Shown here one piece after another: positions 9,001-18,617 of a stretch of 64,000 nt of DNA (its first letter is position 1; the number at the start of each line of letters is the position of its first letter). Position numbers and translations under genes: made by a program. The DNA is from Paenibacillus kobensis NBRC 15729 (GTDB lineage Bacteria > Bacillota > Bacilli > Paenibacillales > Paenibacillaceae), in NCBI RefSeq assembly GCF_004000825.1, contig NZ_BILZ01000001.1:333821-397820 (forward strand), given 5' to 3'. A model generated the notes under the pieces. It saw nothing but the letters and a program-made list of their open reading frames with translations. It was not told the origin of the DNA and ran no database searches.

Positions 9001-9411
9001 GAATAACTCCTCCTCATTTTTCAAGTTTTGAAAACGTTGGTTCTTTCTCCCTACATGCAGCTTACGAAATAACTCACCTCCTTTCAGAGTCCAAATGATT
9101 AAAGCTAAGGCGAAAGCGGCGATTCGGCATGATTTGGTTGGAATAGATACGGCGAAGCGCAAGAATTGTAATCTTTTCGCGGTTGGTGGAACGCAGAGGA
9201 ATAACTCTAGTCATATTTTACACAGTTGGACTGTCATCGCATTGTTCCTTTGGTAACCAAATCCTTGTTGCGAAATGCACTATATATTGGTAAGCGACTG
9301 AATAAAAGAAAAAGAGCAGCCGAATCGGTCTGCTCTGGATGGATCCATATAGAAGTCCTTACATAGCCTATCGCTAGCACTTTTCTTTCGCATCAACGTC
9401 TCATTCCATTG
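9001..9411. other. Intergenic region: LPMO upstream region and terminator
   Basis: 411 bp without a convincing gene. On the minus strand it must contain the LPMO promoter; I see only weak candidates (ATGACA near 9230 and TATGAC near 9212). The terminator of the pentapeptide-repeat gene lies at 9313-9336. Confidence 0.5.
9306..9336 (-). terminator. Terminator of the pentapeptide-repeat gene
   Basis: AGAGCAG (9313-9319) pairs with CTGCTCT (9330-9336), with an extra internal CCG/CGG pairing. On the minus strand a T-rich tract follows. It lies about 75 bp after the stop at 9412. Confidence 0.75.
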
Positions 9412-11424
9412 TTATACAATACCCGAATCGTGTTGCGCAATCTTCAAAGCCGACCATTCATGCATCGGAGCTTTATCGCTGTGGAGCTTCTCTCCCACGC
9501 ACGGACCGGCTTGGCTGCTTGGGCATTTGGTCGCGTGGTCCGTCGCCTTCTCCGGTATCCTGGTTGCGGTATAGACGACCGGCATCGTAATCGGCTCATC
9601 GTCAATTTCAATGGTGACCTGCAGAATCCCGTCGACGTCAGCGATCGCCGCATCATTCATATTCGCCGCATAGAGCACGCTGTCTTCGAAATCTACGCCC
9701 TGCAGGCATGCTCGGGCGAATGAAGCATTAGCGCCATAATAAGGGGAGAAATTAGAGCCCTTCATGACGCAATTCACAAGACAAGCATCAGAGAAGTTCG
9801 CGCCTTTCATATTGGTCACATTCTTAAAGTTCATGCCGGCTAAGTAAGCTCCGTTGAACTTCACAAGCGGCATTTCCGCATTCGCAACACTTGCTTCGTG
9901 GCCGTAGAAGTAGCAATGAGAGAAATCCGCTCCGGTCAAATTCGCGCTGCTGAAGTCTGCATTCACCAAGCTTGCTCCGAACAGCATCGCCGCTGGCTGG
10001 TCGCCGATCCCGCCCGCGAGCGCACCAGTGAATCTTGAATTGTCGAGGTTGGATTTGCTGAAATTGACTCCCCGAAGGTCGGAGTCTTGGAAGCTCGCGA
10101 ATTGGATCGTCTGTTTCTGCAGCTCCAGTCCCGTTAATACCGCATTTCGAGCTTCCAGTTTGCTGTCGGAGTCAGATAAAATTTTCGGCAGCCCTGTCAG
10201 CTTCGCGTTGCTTAAATCCAAGAAGCTCCACTTCCGCTTGATGACCGGGAACGGGACGATAGCACCGCACAGCTTGGTATAACGCCCAGGTTCGGAAGAA
10301 AACTTCGGATACTCATCAAAAAATACTTTTGTTAAATCCGTATTCGAGAAGTCCGTGCCATCAAGCGTTGTACCTCGGAAATCACAGTCGTCCAGCTTCG
10401 CTCCCCGGAATATAGCGTCTGTTAGATCCAGACCGGCGAAGCTCGAACCGGTCAAGTCCGAATGGCTGAAATCGACGCCCTTCAAGCACGTGTTCGTATC
10501 GAATCGGGCATGGCTCCAATTCACGCCCCGCAAGCTCGCCTTCGTCAGATTCGCACCGTAAAATTCCGTTCCGTCCAATAAGGCACCATTCAAATCGGCT
10601 CTTTCAAGATTGGCATGGTTGAAGCGCGTGCCTTGCAGCGTAGCGCGGGACAGATTGGCTTGGGTAAAATCAGCTCTTTCAAAATAACTGCGGCTTAAGT
10701 TGGCTTCGCTCCAATCGGATTCACTGAAATCGTTGCCGTTCAGAACAGAGTCCGTCGCCTGAATCCCCTTCATTTTCGCTTGACGGAGCTTGCATTTCAT
10801 CATAGAAGTATGAATTATTTCGGCATGCTCGAAGCTCGTGCTGGTCAGATCAAGCGAGAACATCACCATGCCGGAGAACGGCAATCCGTTGTAGTTATTC
10901 CCCTTGTAGCTTCGTCCGGCAACAAATGGTGCAAGCGTATACTCCGTATTCGAGCGCGGAGACAGCTCTGTGGAATGGACGAATCCTTCCGGTACGGTCG
11001 GCAGCGCGAAGCCGAAGAGAGATTGCAGCGTGCCGTCTATTTCGGCTTTGAACACGTATCCTTTCTCAGGTTCGTTGTGCGATTCGTAGTTCAACGCAAT
11101 CTGCGTAGCTTCTTCTCGTGTGGAGACCGTGAAGCCTTCAAATATATGATCCTTCCAGTCACGGAACTTGACCCATCTTCCATTCGAAGCACGCAGGTAA
11201 TAGACTCCGCCTGTCCCGTACACCGAGAATTGATCTTGATCGTTCGGCCGGTCAGCAAACAACACTTTATTGGAGCCGACAAGCGACAAATATTTGTCAC
11301 CCCATATGAAGAAACGGGTGTGAAGATCAACGCCCACTGCCGTCGCCAGCCGGATATATCCCCGGGATACGAAATACAGCGGAATTTCATTGGGGTTGAG
11401 ATCGATATTAAGATTAGCTTCCAT
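9412..11424 (-). CDS. Pentapeptide-repeat protein with N-terminal beta-rich domain
   Basis: A 670-residue cytoplasmic-looking protein without a signal peptide. Residues from about 205 to 620 are dominated by pentapeptide repeats of the A(D/N)LXX type (for example ANLSRATLQGTRFNHANLER), interrupted at about 385-440 by a non-repeat loop. Such repeats form a right-handed quadrilateral beta-helix. The first 200 residues hold aromatic-rich beta repeats (FFIWGDKYLSLVG, YYLRASNGRWVKFRDW) reminiscent of beta-trefoil or fascin-like folds. The ATG at 11424 is preceded by AAGGAGG. It lies only 14 bp after the stop of the 1089-aa gene, so the two form an operon. No function is known; no gyrase or topoisomerase link is visible. 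Confidence 0.85.
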   Translation of the reverse strand: MEANLNIDLNPNEIPLYFVSRGYIRLATAVGVDLHTRFFIWGDKYLSLVGSNKVLFADRPNDQDQFSVYGTGGVYYLRASNGRWVKFRDWKDHIFEGFTVSTREEATQIALNYESHNEPEKGYVFKAEIDGTLQSLFGFALPTVPEGFVHSTELSPRSNTEYTLAPFVAGRSYKGNNYNGLPFSGMVMFSLDLTSTSFEHAEIIHTSMMKCKLRQAKMKGIQATDSVLNGNDFSESDWSEANLSRSYFERADFTQANLSRATLQGTRFNHANLERADLNGALLDGTEFYGANLTKASLRGVNWSHARFDTNTCLKGVDFSHSDLTGSSFAGLDLTDAIFRGAKLDDCDFRGTTLDGTDFSNTDLTKVFFDEYPKFSSEPGRYTKLCGAIVPFPVIKRKWSFLDLSNAKLTGLPKILSDSDSKLEARNAVLTGLELQKQTIQFASFQDSDLRGVNFSKSNLDNSRFTGALAGGIGDQPAAMLFGASLVNADFSSANLTGADFSHCYFYGHEASVANAEMPLVKFNGAYLAGMNFKNVTNMKGANFSDACLVNCVMKGSNFSPYYGANASFARACLQGVDFEDSVLYAANMNDAAIADVDGILQVTIEIDDEPITMPVVYTATRIPEKATDHATKCPSSQAGPCVGEKLHSDKAPMHEWSALKIAQHDSGIV

Positions 11425-11438
11425 GATTTGCTTCCTCC

Positions 11439-14400
11439 TTATGACTTGCTCGGCGCAGGCGGAATCCATAGACTGACCGACGGCTCTGGTCGTCCGCTTG
11501 GAGCATAGATCGTTTCGTAATTCAGCGTATAAATATTGCGGATCAGATCGACCGTAATTTTGGATGCGGCGATCCCTTTCGTCCGGACAAGGAAAGATCC
11601 GTCCGGCGTATAGATATCCAGATGATAGTTGTCCGGATTGTCCCCGCCGCCTGTATAAGACAACACATAGATATATCCCTTCGCTTCAACCGCAAGATCG
11701 AGGTAATTCGTCTTGCCGGATTCATCGACGAGCGGGAACCAAGAGCGTTCTTTGCTCTCTTGGCCGAAGCTTTTCACAGGATTGCCGTGAATATCGAACG
11801 ATTGGACCCGATTGTTGATGCTTTCCAATATGAGAATGCGTCCGTCAAGAGCGCAGCCTATTCCGCAAGGTCCGTTAATGAGACCATCACGGATCCCCTC
11901 TCCGGAAGCCGGTACGGCAAAAGTAGCTTGCTCGTCACTCGAAGGCGTCTTCGGAAGCTGAAGAATCTCGAGCTTGTTTATCGTATAATTGATGCCTATC
12001 ACATAACCTTGCGGATGAACAACGAACCGGTCAATCGGACTGATAAACCGTCCCCAGCTTTGGTTGCCGTCCGCCTGCGGCAGCTGATCGTGCTTCAATA
12101 CCAACTTGCGGAGATGGAATCCGCCCCGGCGGTTTGCCTCTTTATCATAAGTCCCGTTCGAGGAATCGATGTAGAAATTGCGGCCGCTCGCGTCTTCTGC
12201 ACTAGCGGCATCATATACGATTCCACTCGGCTGTCTATACCCGACTTCTGGATGCCAATGCGAACGAGACGGCTCTTGGAGCGAGGATATATTTTGAACC
12301 GTATACATCGTTTGATCCGATATCGGCGCGCCGGGACGGTCGGCCGGCAGATGCAATCCGGTTGCCTTCCAGCTGTAACCGATCATCGCAGGACGCTGAG
12401 CCGTCGTAATATGTCCATTCATAACGTCAATTGCATGCTCTGGATCGACCGAGTTGTTCTTGATCGTCTGCTTCGGCGCCGAAGCCGTCGCTTCCCATGC
12501 CGGTTTGCCATCGCGGTAAACGATCTTCTGCTTATGCTCGTAGACGGAGTCGATCGTCAACGGTACCGTATAGGTTTTGATCTGGATTCCTGTCGTAAGC
12601 AGCGGCCCGTTCGTTCCCTCCGCTTTCATCCATTCGCTCTCGCCTTGACCGGCGAGCCACCCGTTCTTCGCATAGAAGAACACAAAGATTTTCAAATTGC
12701 CGGCAGCAGGAACATCTTTGAACGTGACCGAGAACGGATCGCTGCGCGTAGGCCCCGACAGGTCATAATCATGATCGACAGCAGGCGCGTTGACGTTCGT
12801 ATCGTATACGACGGCAATCCGGTAACTCGTTGCAAGGTCCGGAAACTTATGTGTCGACGGGTCGGGCTTCAAGTTTATTTTCAAATCAATCGTACGGGTG
12901 AAGTCCGTCTTGTAGATGCTTTGTGTCGATAAGCAAGCAACCGTCGTCTCGAGAAGCTGTGCACCTGTCGTAATTACGCTGAAAACTTGCATCGCGACAT
13001 CGGCTCCCGGCAGTACACGCCCGAGTAACTTTCCGAGTGCGCTTTCGCCCATTTTCTCCAGAAGGTAAGGCCCCAGCTTCGTTATCAGCAGCTTCGGCAG
13101 CACCATTCCAATCCATGGCGCCACCGCATTAATGATATTGCGGTCATGTGCAAGGTCATACAGAATTTTGCCCGTGGCGATCATCATCCCGATGATGATA
13201 ATGTCCTTCAGCGTATCCTTGTCCTTCATGATCTCTTTCACGATCTTGTTCGTGACAGAAGATGAGCCAATGATGAGAATCGCGATCGGCACAATGATAT
13301 CCACAATGACCGTTAACAATGCGCCGACGAGCGCACACCGGACTTCCGGATCTTCTAGCACATCCGCAATATTAAAGCCTAATCCGCCCCACAAAATCCG
13401 GACTGTCGAGATATGATCATCGAGCAGCGGCAGAGAGAAATGCGTAGGATCAGGCATCAACATGCCGATTGGTATGCCGCAAACGGTCGTTACCGGTCCT
13501 ACTGTCCCAATGAAACGGGTCTCCTTGCGGGGCTCGAACGTTTCGAAAAATTTCTCCGGCAGAATGCTGCGGAGCGTCGAATCCAACACTTGATCCCACT
13601 GCTCATCGGTCAGATTAATTCGTTCGCCGTTCGGATTAAGAAATTCAACGTACGCAGACAAATGGCGGGCAAGTCGATTATAACCCGTCACGTTCAACAC
13701 TTTATTGTCTTTGATGTCGGTCATGATGGGATCGCCGACCGAGATGCCCCATGATGTTTTAGCTCCTTTCACGCCCCAGCGAACGGAATCGTCCTTCACG
13801 GCTCCTGCTTGCAGCGGCGTATGATCAGCACGGCTGACATGCTCCGCTTCCGCACCATAGCTATCCGAGGTTACACCGTAATGAGACTCCCACATTTGCC
13901 CTTCCAGCTGCTTCGCATCCTGCGCTTTATTAAGCGCCCAGCTCAGAGGGCCGCTGATTGCCGCTTGGACAGACGGATGCAGCTTGCGGGAGTACAGCAG
14001 CTTACTGTCGTCGTCCGGATCTTTATATGGCTCGCCGTTCTCATCCAGGACCGTCTGCCATTCCGACCACTTGTCCTTCAATTGATAAATCGCTAGAGCA
14101 AGATCCTGTATGTACGGGTTCTGATTCAATAGATGTTCGTGGACCCAAGCCGGATATTCCGAACTGCCGTCCAGATGCAGCAAGCCTGGGTGCTGAAATA
14201 ACAACGCGATTGCCGTTTCGCGCGCTTCTTTGAAGGTGAACGCTTGCACGAGCAACGATGATGGATGCTGCGGCTCGTTTATCCCCGCAAGCAATGCTGA
14301 ATCAACGCCGTAGTGCTCCAGCTTCGGATGAGCGAACCCGTTCGCAGCCTGATTGGCTGCAGCGGACTGCATCTTTTGAAAGCTTACATCCGGAATATGA

Positions 14401-14708
14401 ACGGACATCGCAACCGGCAGATCGAGCAGTTGTCCGTCGACTTGAACTTTTTGGGTGACGGTCATTAATCCGACCAGATCGGACGGCAGCTCTAGTTCGT
14501 CGGCATAGTGAGTAAGACGGTCTTCCGGAATGAAGCGATAGAATGGACGATTGGATCTCGTCTTCATGATCGAGTCTTCATTATGACGCTTAAGCGGGTA
14601 GTCGCGGAGTCCGATCTGGAGAGTGTACTCCCCTTCCGCATCGACATGCTGTAGATCAAAATGAAAATCGTGCTTTACTAAAGGCACTGCTTGTTCGTGC
14701 TTCGACAT
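11439..14708 (-). CDS. 1089-aa protein with central hydrophobic domain and C-terminal NHL-like propeller
   Basis: First gene of a two-gene operon with the pentapeptide-repeat protein. Residues 1 to about 450 are soluble and unassigned. About 455-600 hold several hydrophobic segments (CALVGALLTVIVDIIVPIAI, LKDIIIIGMMIATGKILYDL) and a Gly/Ala/Leu-rich amphipathic stretch, as in pore-forming or membrane-inserting proteins. About 620-790 are beta-rich and Ig-like. About 850-1070 carry NHL/beta-propeller repeats (GPCGIGCALDGRILILES, NNRVQSFDIHGNPVKSFG). There is no signal peptide. The combination suggests a large regulated membrane-active or scaffold protein, but this is inference. The ribosome-binding site (AAAGGATAGG) is rather distant from the ATG. 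Confidence 0.75.
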   Translation of the reverse strand: MSKHEQAVPLVKHDFHFDLQHVDAEGEYTLQIGLRDYPLKRHNEDSIMKTRSNRPFYRFIPEDRLTHYADELELPSDLVGLMTVTQKVQVDGQLLDLPVAMSVHIPDVSFQKMQSAAANQAANGFAHPKLEHYGVDSALLAGINEPQHPSSLLVQAFTFKEARETAIALLFQHPGLLHLDGSSEYPAWVHEHLLNQNPYIQDLALAIYQLKDKWSEWQTVLDENGEPYKDPDDDSKLLYSRKLHPSVQAAISGPLSWALNKAQDAKQLEGQMWESHYGVTSDSYGAEAEHVSRADHTPLQAGAVKDDSVRWGVKGAKTSWGISVGDPIMTDIKDNKVLNVTGYNRLARHLSAYVEFLNPNGERINLTDEQWDQVLDSTLRSILPEKFFETFEPRKETRFIGTVGPVTTVCGIPIGMLMPDPTHFSLPLLDDHISTVRILWGGLGFNIADVLEDPEVRCALVGALLTVIVDIIVPIAILIIGSSSVTNKIVKEIMKDKDTLKDIIIIGMMIATGKILYDLAHDRNIINAVAPWIGMVLPKLLITKLGPYLLEKMGESALGKLLGRVLPGADVAMQVFSVITTGAQLLETTVACLSTQSIYKTDFTRTIDLKINLKPDPSTHKFPDLATSYRIAVVYDTNVNAPAVDHDYDLSGPTRSDPFSVTFKDVPAAGNLKIFVFFYAKNGWLAGQGESEWMKAEGTNGPLLTTGIQIKTYTVPLTIDSVYEHKQKIVYRDGKPAWEATASAPKQTIKNNSVDPEHAIDVMNGHITTAQRPAMIGYSWKATGLHLPADRPGAPISDQTMYTVQNISSLQEPSRSHWHPEVGYRQPSGIVYDAASAEDASGRNFYIDSSNGTYDKEANRRGGFHLRKLVLKHDQLPQADGNQSWGRFISPIDRFVVHPQGYVIGINYTINKLEILQLPKTPSSDEQATFAVPASGEGIRDGLINGPCGIGCALDGRILILESINNRVQSFDIHGNPVKSFGQESKERSWFPLVDESGKTNYLDLAVEAKGYIYVLSYTGGGDNPDNYHLDIYTPDGSFLVRTKGIAASKITVDLIRNIYTLNYETIYAPSGRPEPSVSLWIPPAPSKS

Positions 14709-14828
14709 GATGAGAACCTATCCTTTCTGCTGCAAAATTCGACCACAAAATGGCAGGGTCATAGGCCTATTTTACCATATAAAACTATTATTTACCTTTC
14801 TGCGTTTCGGTAGAACTAGTATTCTCAT

Positions 14829-14887
14829 AAAAAAAAGAGACTGCCCGAAAAAGTCATTTTCTAATCGACTTATGGGGCAACTTCTCA
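14829..14887 (-). terminator. Terminator of the kinase-GNAT-DUF952 operon
   Basis: An outer stem (GGGCAGTCTC pairing imperfectly with GAGAAGTTGCCC) encloses an inner AAGTCAT/ATCGACTT arm, with T8 on the minus strand. It is one of three similar terminators in this window (also 33421-33465 and 50945-50986). Confidence 0.7.
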
Positions 14888-14893
14888 TTCGTT

Positions 14894-15190
14894 TCACTCA
14901 ACTTGATGAATATGGCGGATTGAATTCAGGTTTAATGCCCCATAAATATGCGGAAACAATTGATTCAATCCATATAAGTCTTCATAAATAACCTGCGGTT
15001 CAACCAAATCTTCATCGATCTCCAGCAGCAGATTGTTCCCTGCATTGGACAACCGTTTCGCCATTCCGTCTAGTTGATCCGACGTGCAGCAGTGAATGAA
15101 CCCGTCCGTCTCAAGACTATGCGGAGTGTAAAGACTATCCAATTGGGCCTTACTCCACTCTTCTATGGTTATAAAATGAAAAATAGTCAC
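14894..15190 (-). CDS. DUF952 domain-containing protein
   Basis: A 98-residue protein of the DUF952 family, recognised by the N-terminal W and the motif DGFIHCCTSDQLDGMAKR with its His-Cys pair, then LLLEID and PHIYGALN near the C-terminus. The biochemical role of the family is unknown; the fold resembles ADP-ribosyltransferase-like small domains. The GTG start overlaps the TGA stop of the preceding GNAT gene (GTGA), which indicates translational coupling. Last gene of a three-gene operon. Confidence 0.85.
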   Translation of the reverse strand: MTIFHFITIEEWSKAQLDSLYTPHSLETDGFIHCCTSDQLDGMAKRLSNAGNNLLLEIDEDLVEPQVIYEDLYGLNQLFPHIYGALNLNSIRHIHQVE

Positions 15191-15669
15191 TCGTCCACCT
15201 CATTGTTCGAAGCCAATCTTTTCCCAAAGCATACCGACTCTTCGTTGCCCGCATACTTGCCGTAATTCGCAATTCGGTGGTATCCCCTATTCTCGTAGAA
15301 CGATACCGCTCTCTGATTAATGAGTCGTGTCTCCAGCCACAGCTCGGAATAGTCGAGAAGAGCAGCGTGCTGTTCCAGATAAGATAATACGGCACTTCCT
15401 ACCCCCGCCCCCTTCGACCCGGCGTACATTCTCTTTACTTCTGCGACACGGTCATTGATCGGCCGTATTGCCCCGCAGCCAATCGCCTCTCCGGATTGAT
15501 CTCGCGCAAGGACGAATAAGGAACGAGGGACGGAGACATCCTGCACGTCGAAGGAGTTGCGTCCGCTGTCGCCGGTTATGGATTGCAGTGTATCCGACAG
15601 TGCATTCATTAGTCGTGCCGCATCCGTGCTGTTTGGATCTTCAATTTGTACGATAATCGAGTTTTTCAA
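15187..15669 (-). CDS. GNAT family N-acetyltransferase
   Basis: A 160-residue GNAT protein. Visible features are a strand with GCGAIRPI, the V-x-x-M-Y pattern of beta-4 (AEVKRMYAGS), the pyrophosphate-binding loop SKGAGVGSAVLSYLE and the C-terminal motif B region (INQRAVSFYENRGYHRI). It sits between the P-loop kinase and the DUF952 gene, overlapping both by 4 bp (ATGA and GTGA), so all three should be translated together. The substrate is unknown. Confidence 0.88.
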   Translation of the reverse strand: MKNSIIVQIEDPNSTDAARLMNALSDTLQSITGDSGRNSFDVQDVSVPRSLFVLARDQSGEAIGCGAIRPINDRVAEVKRMYAGSKGAGVGSAVLSYLEQHAALLDYSELWLETRLINQRAVSFYENRGYHRIANYGKYAGNEESVCFGKRLASNNEVDE

Positions 15670-16175
15670 GAAAAGCTCCTCCTATTCTGGATAATATCTA
15701 GATCATTCGAGTCCGTTAATCGAACAACTTTCGGCTCGAACCGCTGCAGCTTCGCCTCGAACCGATCCCGATTACGTTCGAAATCCTGCGTCCATCTATA
15801 CATCATCTTCAGCATGGAATAATCCGGTTTATAGTGGCACTTCTCCAGCCCAAGCTTTTGCTTCAGAAACCGTGTGAAGATTCTTATTCTTCGCTTCAGC
15901 AATGGCGTATCCAAGAAAATGATCGTATCTGCCATCTCGTATAAACACTGATAGGAGTCCCGATCCGTACCCTCCATAATCCATTCTCCGATTTGATCGA
16001 TAGCTTGAATGACTTCCATTTGTTCTGCCGGTGTACGCTTATAGCGTCTTGCAGCAGTCTGCTGGTGGACAATGGCATCGAGCTCATACCACGGGATATG
16101 CAGGTCGCCCGCCAGCTTCTTAGCCAACGTTGTCTTGCCGCTAGCTACAATTCCAATAATAAGGATCTTGTTCAT
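15666..16175 (-). CDS. P-loop kinase, FlaR/topology-modulation-like
   Basis: A 169-residue nucleoside/nucleotide-kinase-fold protein. The Walker A motif is GIVASGKTTLAKKLA near residue 10, a DAIVH segment follows, EGTDRDS takes the place of Walker B/NMP-binding elements, and FLDTPLLKRRIRIFTRFLKQK is the lid-like basic region. The family is annotated as AAA ATPase or DNA topology modulation protein, but its substrate is not established. I chose the ATG at 16175, with AAAGGAG about 10 nt upstream, over an in-frame ATG 45 nt earlier. First gene of the overlapping three-gene operon. Confidence 0.82.
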   Translation of the reverse strand: MNKILIIGIVASGKTTLAKKLAGDLHIPWYELDAIVHQQTAARRYKRTPAEQMEVIQAIDQIGEWIMEGTDRDSYQCLYEMADTIIFLDTPLLKRRIRIFTRFLKQKLGLEKCHYKPDYSMLKMMYRWTQDFERNRDRFEAKLQRFEPKVVRLTDSNDLDIIQNRRSFS

Positions 16176-16298
16176 CCTATGTCGGCTCCTTTCGCCTCTT
16201 ATGCCTCTACACCTACTCAATAAGAATAAACTATTCTAGAAAAATGTTGTAATTCCTTGTCGACAAGAACGAATGATCCTTCGATATAACTAATAAGC

Positions 16299-16330
16299 AA
16301 AAAAGCTCGTCCATCTGATGGACGAGCCTT
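16299..16330 (-). terminator. Terminator of the germination operon
   Basis: GCTCGTCCATC (16305-16315) pairs with GATGGACGAGC (16317-16327). On the minus strand T6 follows. It lies 30 bp after the gerC-type stop codon. Confidence 0.85.
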
Positions 16331-16356
16331 TCGAGTCATTACTTTCCATCGGTTAT

Positions 16357-17475
16357 TCACTCCGATGCGTTAAGAATTTGAATATCGAATTTCGGTTCGA
16401 TTTGCAGCTGTGGATAGTCTTCGCGCCAATTCATCGTTTTCCACCGTTTCGGATGAAAAGCCTGTATATGCAAGCCGATTCCAAGCACGTCAGAATTAGC
16501 AGCTTGCAATTCCTTGATTGTCCCCATCGCTAATTGCTCCAAATACTTCTTCAATACCAGCTCCATCTGATTGACCGCAGCAGGCTTGAACGATTGCAGC
16601 TTGTGGTCTAGATCAAAAATATCGATCTTCATATTAACGTTAACGGCAGCAGTCGGCAGCCCTTTCGATTGAGAGCTGATGCGGATCGTCGAAGACCCTC
16701 TCCTGACCGAGAAAGCGAAAATGTGATCTTGTGTATGACCAGCAAACGGTCTCCTAACCCCGTCTCCGAATTTAGCCGAAATTTTCTGCCTTCCGTTCGA
16801 ACTGCCTAACAACATCTTCAAGACACGGACTTGCTCACTGCTTAGCTTCTTCTTCGAACTCTGGCCACGGCTGAATAATAAGGCACCTTCAAGAGCTACT
16901 CCGCCATTGGATCGCTTAATAACGGGCAAGGCGAAGTCCTCCAACGGCTCTTTGCTGGATAATAAAAAATGCATCATCGACACATTGGGCATGATGCCGT
17001 TAGACTCCAACATCGTAATAAAATTACTGAGCTTTTCCGTCAAACCTCTGCTAGGTCTATCCAACAACTCTGATATAGAACCATCAAGAATGACAACCGG
17101 TGCGTTAATTGATGTATAGGGAGAATGGAGCAAGAAGCCCAGCTCCTCAATCGGATTTTTAGATGCGAAACGCTCGCTTAATACAAAGGCTCTCGTATTG
17201 ATCCGAATGAATGGCCCCTTATCGGAAAACTCGCCTTGACCGCCTGCTTCCACAAGGCTTGGCCCCTTCAATTCCGTCGTTTCCGATCGCGGATCCCCTT
17301 CTCCTTGTCCAGGTTTATGCAGGACGGTTACGACCTGATCCAGAACGACCTCGCCGCTTTTCTCGTCCAGATCCAACCCAACCACGTCCACCATGTGCAG
17401 ATCCCTCAGAGGCAGTTGATCCCAACAGCCGGTTAGGCACATGAGAACGCATAGGATGAAAACGGTTTTTCTCAT
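16357..17475 (-). CDS. Ger(x)C family spore germination lipoprotein
   Basis: C subunit of a GerA-type germinant receptor, a lipoprotein on the outer face of the spore inner membrane. The 372-residue precursor has a lipoprotein signal peptide with lipobox LTGC and the hallmark WDQLPLRDL after the cysteine (family pattern C-W-x-x-x-E/P-l-x-d). The C-terminal domain ends with the typical NWREDYPQLQIEP, equivalent to the W...W-x-x-x-F-p segment of GerC proteins. The start at 17475 overlaps the B-subunit stop by 4 bp (ATGA). Third gene of an A-B-C operon. Confidence 0.93.
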   Translation of the reverse strand: MRKTVFILCVLMCLTGCWDQLPLRDLHMVDVVGLDLDEKSGEVVLDQVVTVLHKPGQGEGDPRSETTELKGPSLVEAGGQGEFSDKGPFIRINTRAFVLSERFASKNPIEELGFLLHSPYTSINAPVVILDGSISELLDRPSRGLTEKLSNFITMLESNGIMPNVSMMHFLLSSKEPLEDFALPVIKRSNGGVALEGALLFSRGQSSKKKLSSEQVRVLKMLLGSSNGRQKISAKFGDGVRRPFAGHTQDHIFAFSVRRGSSTIRISSQSKGLPTAAVNVNMKIDIFDLDHKLQSFKPAAVNQMELVLKKYLEQLAMGTIKELQAANSDVLGIGLHIQAFHPKRWKTMNWREDYPQLQIEPKFDIQILNASE

Positions 17476-18572
17476 CCGAATCCCGCCCTTCTGCCCCTTG
17501 CCAGTGAGATGAGTAGCAGCATTGCGGGCAGGACGGCAACAATCAGTATCGACGCCGTATTGTGGTAAGCTGAAAACTGCAGAATCCGCTGCCGGTCTGC
17601 CCCCCATATTGCGGCCGCAAAGCATAGGATGGCCAATATCCATACGAGAAACGAATGGTTGCGTATTTCTTGTATATGGACGAACGCGAGGTAACGAGCT
17701 GATAAGAACAAGTAGACATATACCGTCACGGTTGTTACCGAAAGCCAGACCGTTATGAATACAATGTCTAGATTTTGCAAGACGGGCCAATGGAATTGAC
17801 GAAGGATAAAAATCATGGGTTCAGGGATGGCTTTAAGCTGGTTCTCGCTGAAGCTAAACGTCACAATAATTGAAATCAAGACGTAGAACAGCGTTGTGAA
17901 GCCGTTCGCGGCAGACATGATGAACAATATGGATCTCTTGTTCTTTCTCTTTACGTACGGGAAGACATAAAGCAGAAGCTCATACCCTGCATACGCCCAG
18001 AACGCTGGAAGAGAATCCTTCATTATAGCACCGAATCCATGCGAACCGATCGGAAAGATGTGAAGGATTTCTCCCTTACCCAACCCGCTAATGAATATGA
18101 TCACAAAGCAAAAAAGGAACATGACCATGACGATCTGCGTCACAGCAGCTATGGATCGAAGCGTAGAGGAAGCAACGTATCCCGCTATTGCAGTCAGCAA
18201 TCCGACTTGTACGATCCACGGGGTCGCATAGAGCACCCATCGATTAATAACATCTGCATACGAAACGACCACCAACAGACTAGATTCTAAGCAATACACA
18301 GCAATGATCAGGTTGAGCACGATGCCGATCGGTTTTCCTACAAGCGAGATAATGTATTGCGGCATCGGGAGATGCGGATGTCTGGTACCCAACCAGTAAA
18401 TGATCATAATGACGAGTTGAGCGATCACCCCACCGACGAGTACCGACATCCAGGCATCATGACCGGAATGGCGGGATTCTTCAGAAGGTATCGTCAGTAT
18501 GTGAACGCCGACCTGCGTTAATATAACGAGACAGAACAACTGTACCATTGATATTTTATTCAAATGGATCAT
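17472..18572 (-). CDS. GerAB/ArcD/ProY family germination permease
   Basis: B subunit of the germinant receptor, a 366-residue integral membrane protein of the amino acid-polyamine-organocation superfamily with about ten hydrophobic segments. The N-terminal pattern ISMVQLFCLVILTQVGVHIL and the segment PAFWAYAGYELLLYVFPYVK (about residues 190-209) are characteristic of the family. It probably binds the germinant. It lies 45 bp after the A gene and overlaps the C gene by 4 bp. Confidence 0.93.
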   Translation of the reverse strand: MIHLNKISMVQLFCLVILTQVGVHILTIPSEESRHSGHDAWMSVLVGGVIAQLVIMIIYWLGTRHPHLPMPQYIISLVGKPIGIVLNLIIAVYCLESSLLVVVSYADVINRWVLYATPWIVQVGLLTAIAGYVASSTLRSIAAVTQIVMVMFLFCFVIIFISGLGKGEILHIFPIGSHGFGAIMKDSLPAFWAYAGYELLLYVFPYVKRKNKRSILFIMSAANGFTTLFYVLISIIVTFSFSENQLKAIPEPMIFILRQFHWPVLQNLDIVFITVWLSVTTVTVYVYLFLSARYLAFVHIQEIRNHSFLVWILAILCFAAAIWGADRQRILQFSAYHNTASILIVAVLPAMLLLISLARGRRAGFG

Positions 18573-18617
18573 TTCGTTCGTCCCCCCATAAACTCATGAT
18601 TTTGTCTTACAGCACCA

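Noticed and set aside
11622..12932. 436-codon plus-strand frame opposite the 1089-aa gene
   Set aside because: Arg-rich shadow with no initiation site and no recognisable domain; the minus-strand gene has coherent domains.
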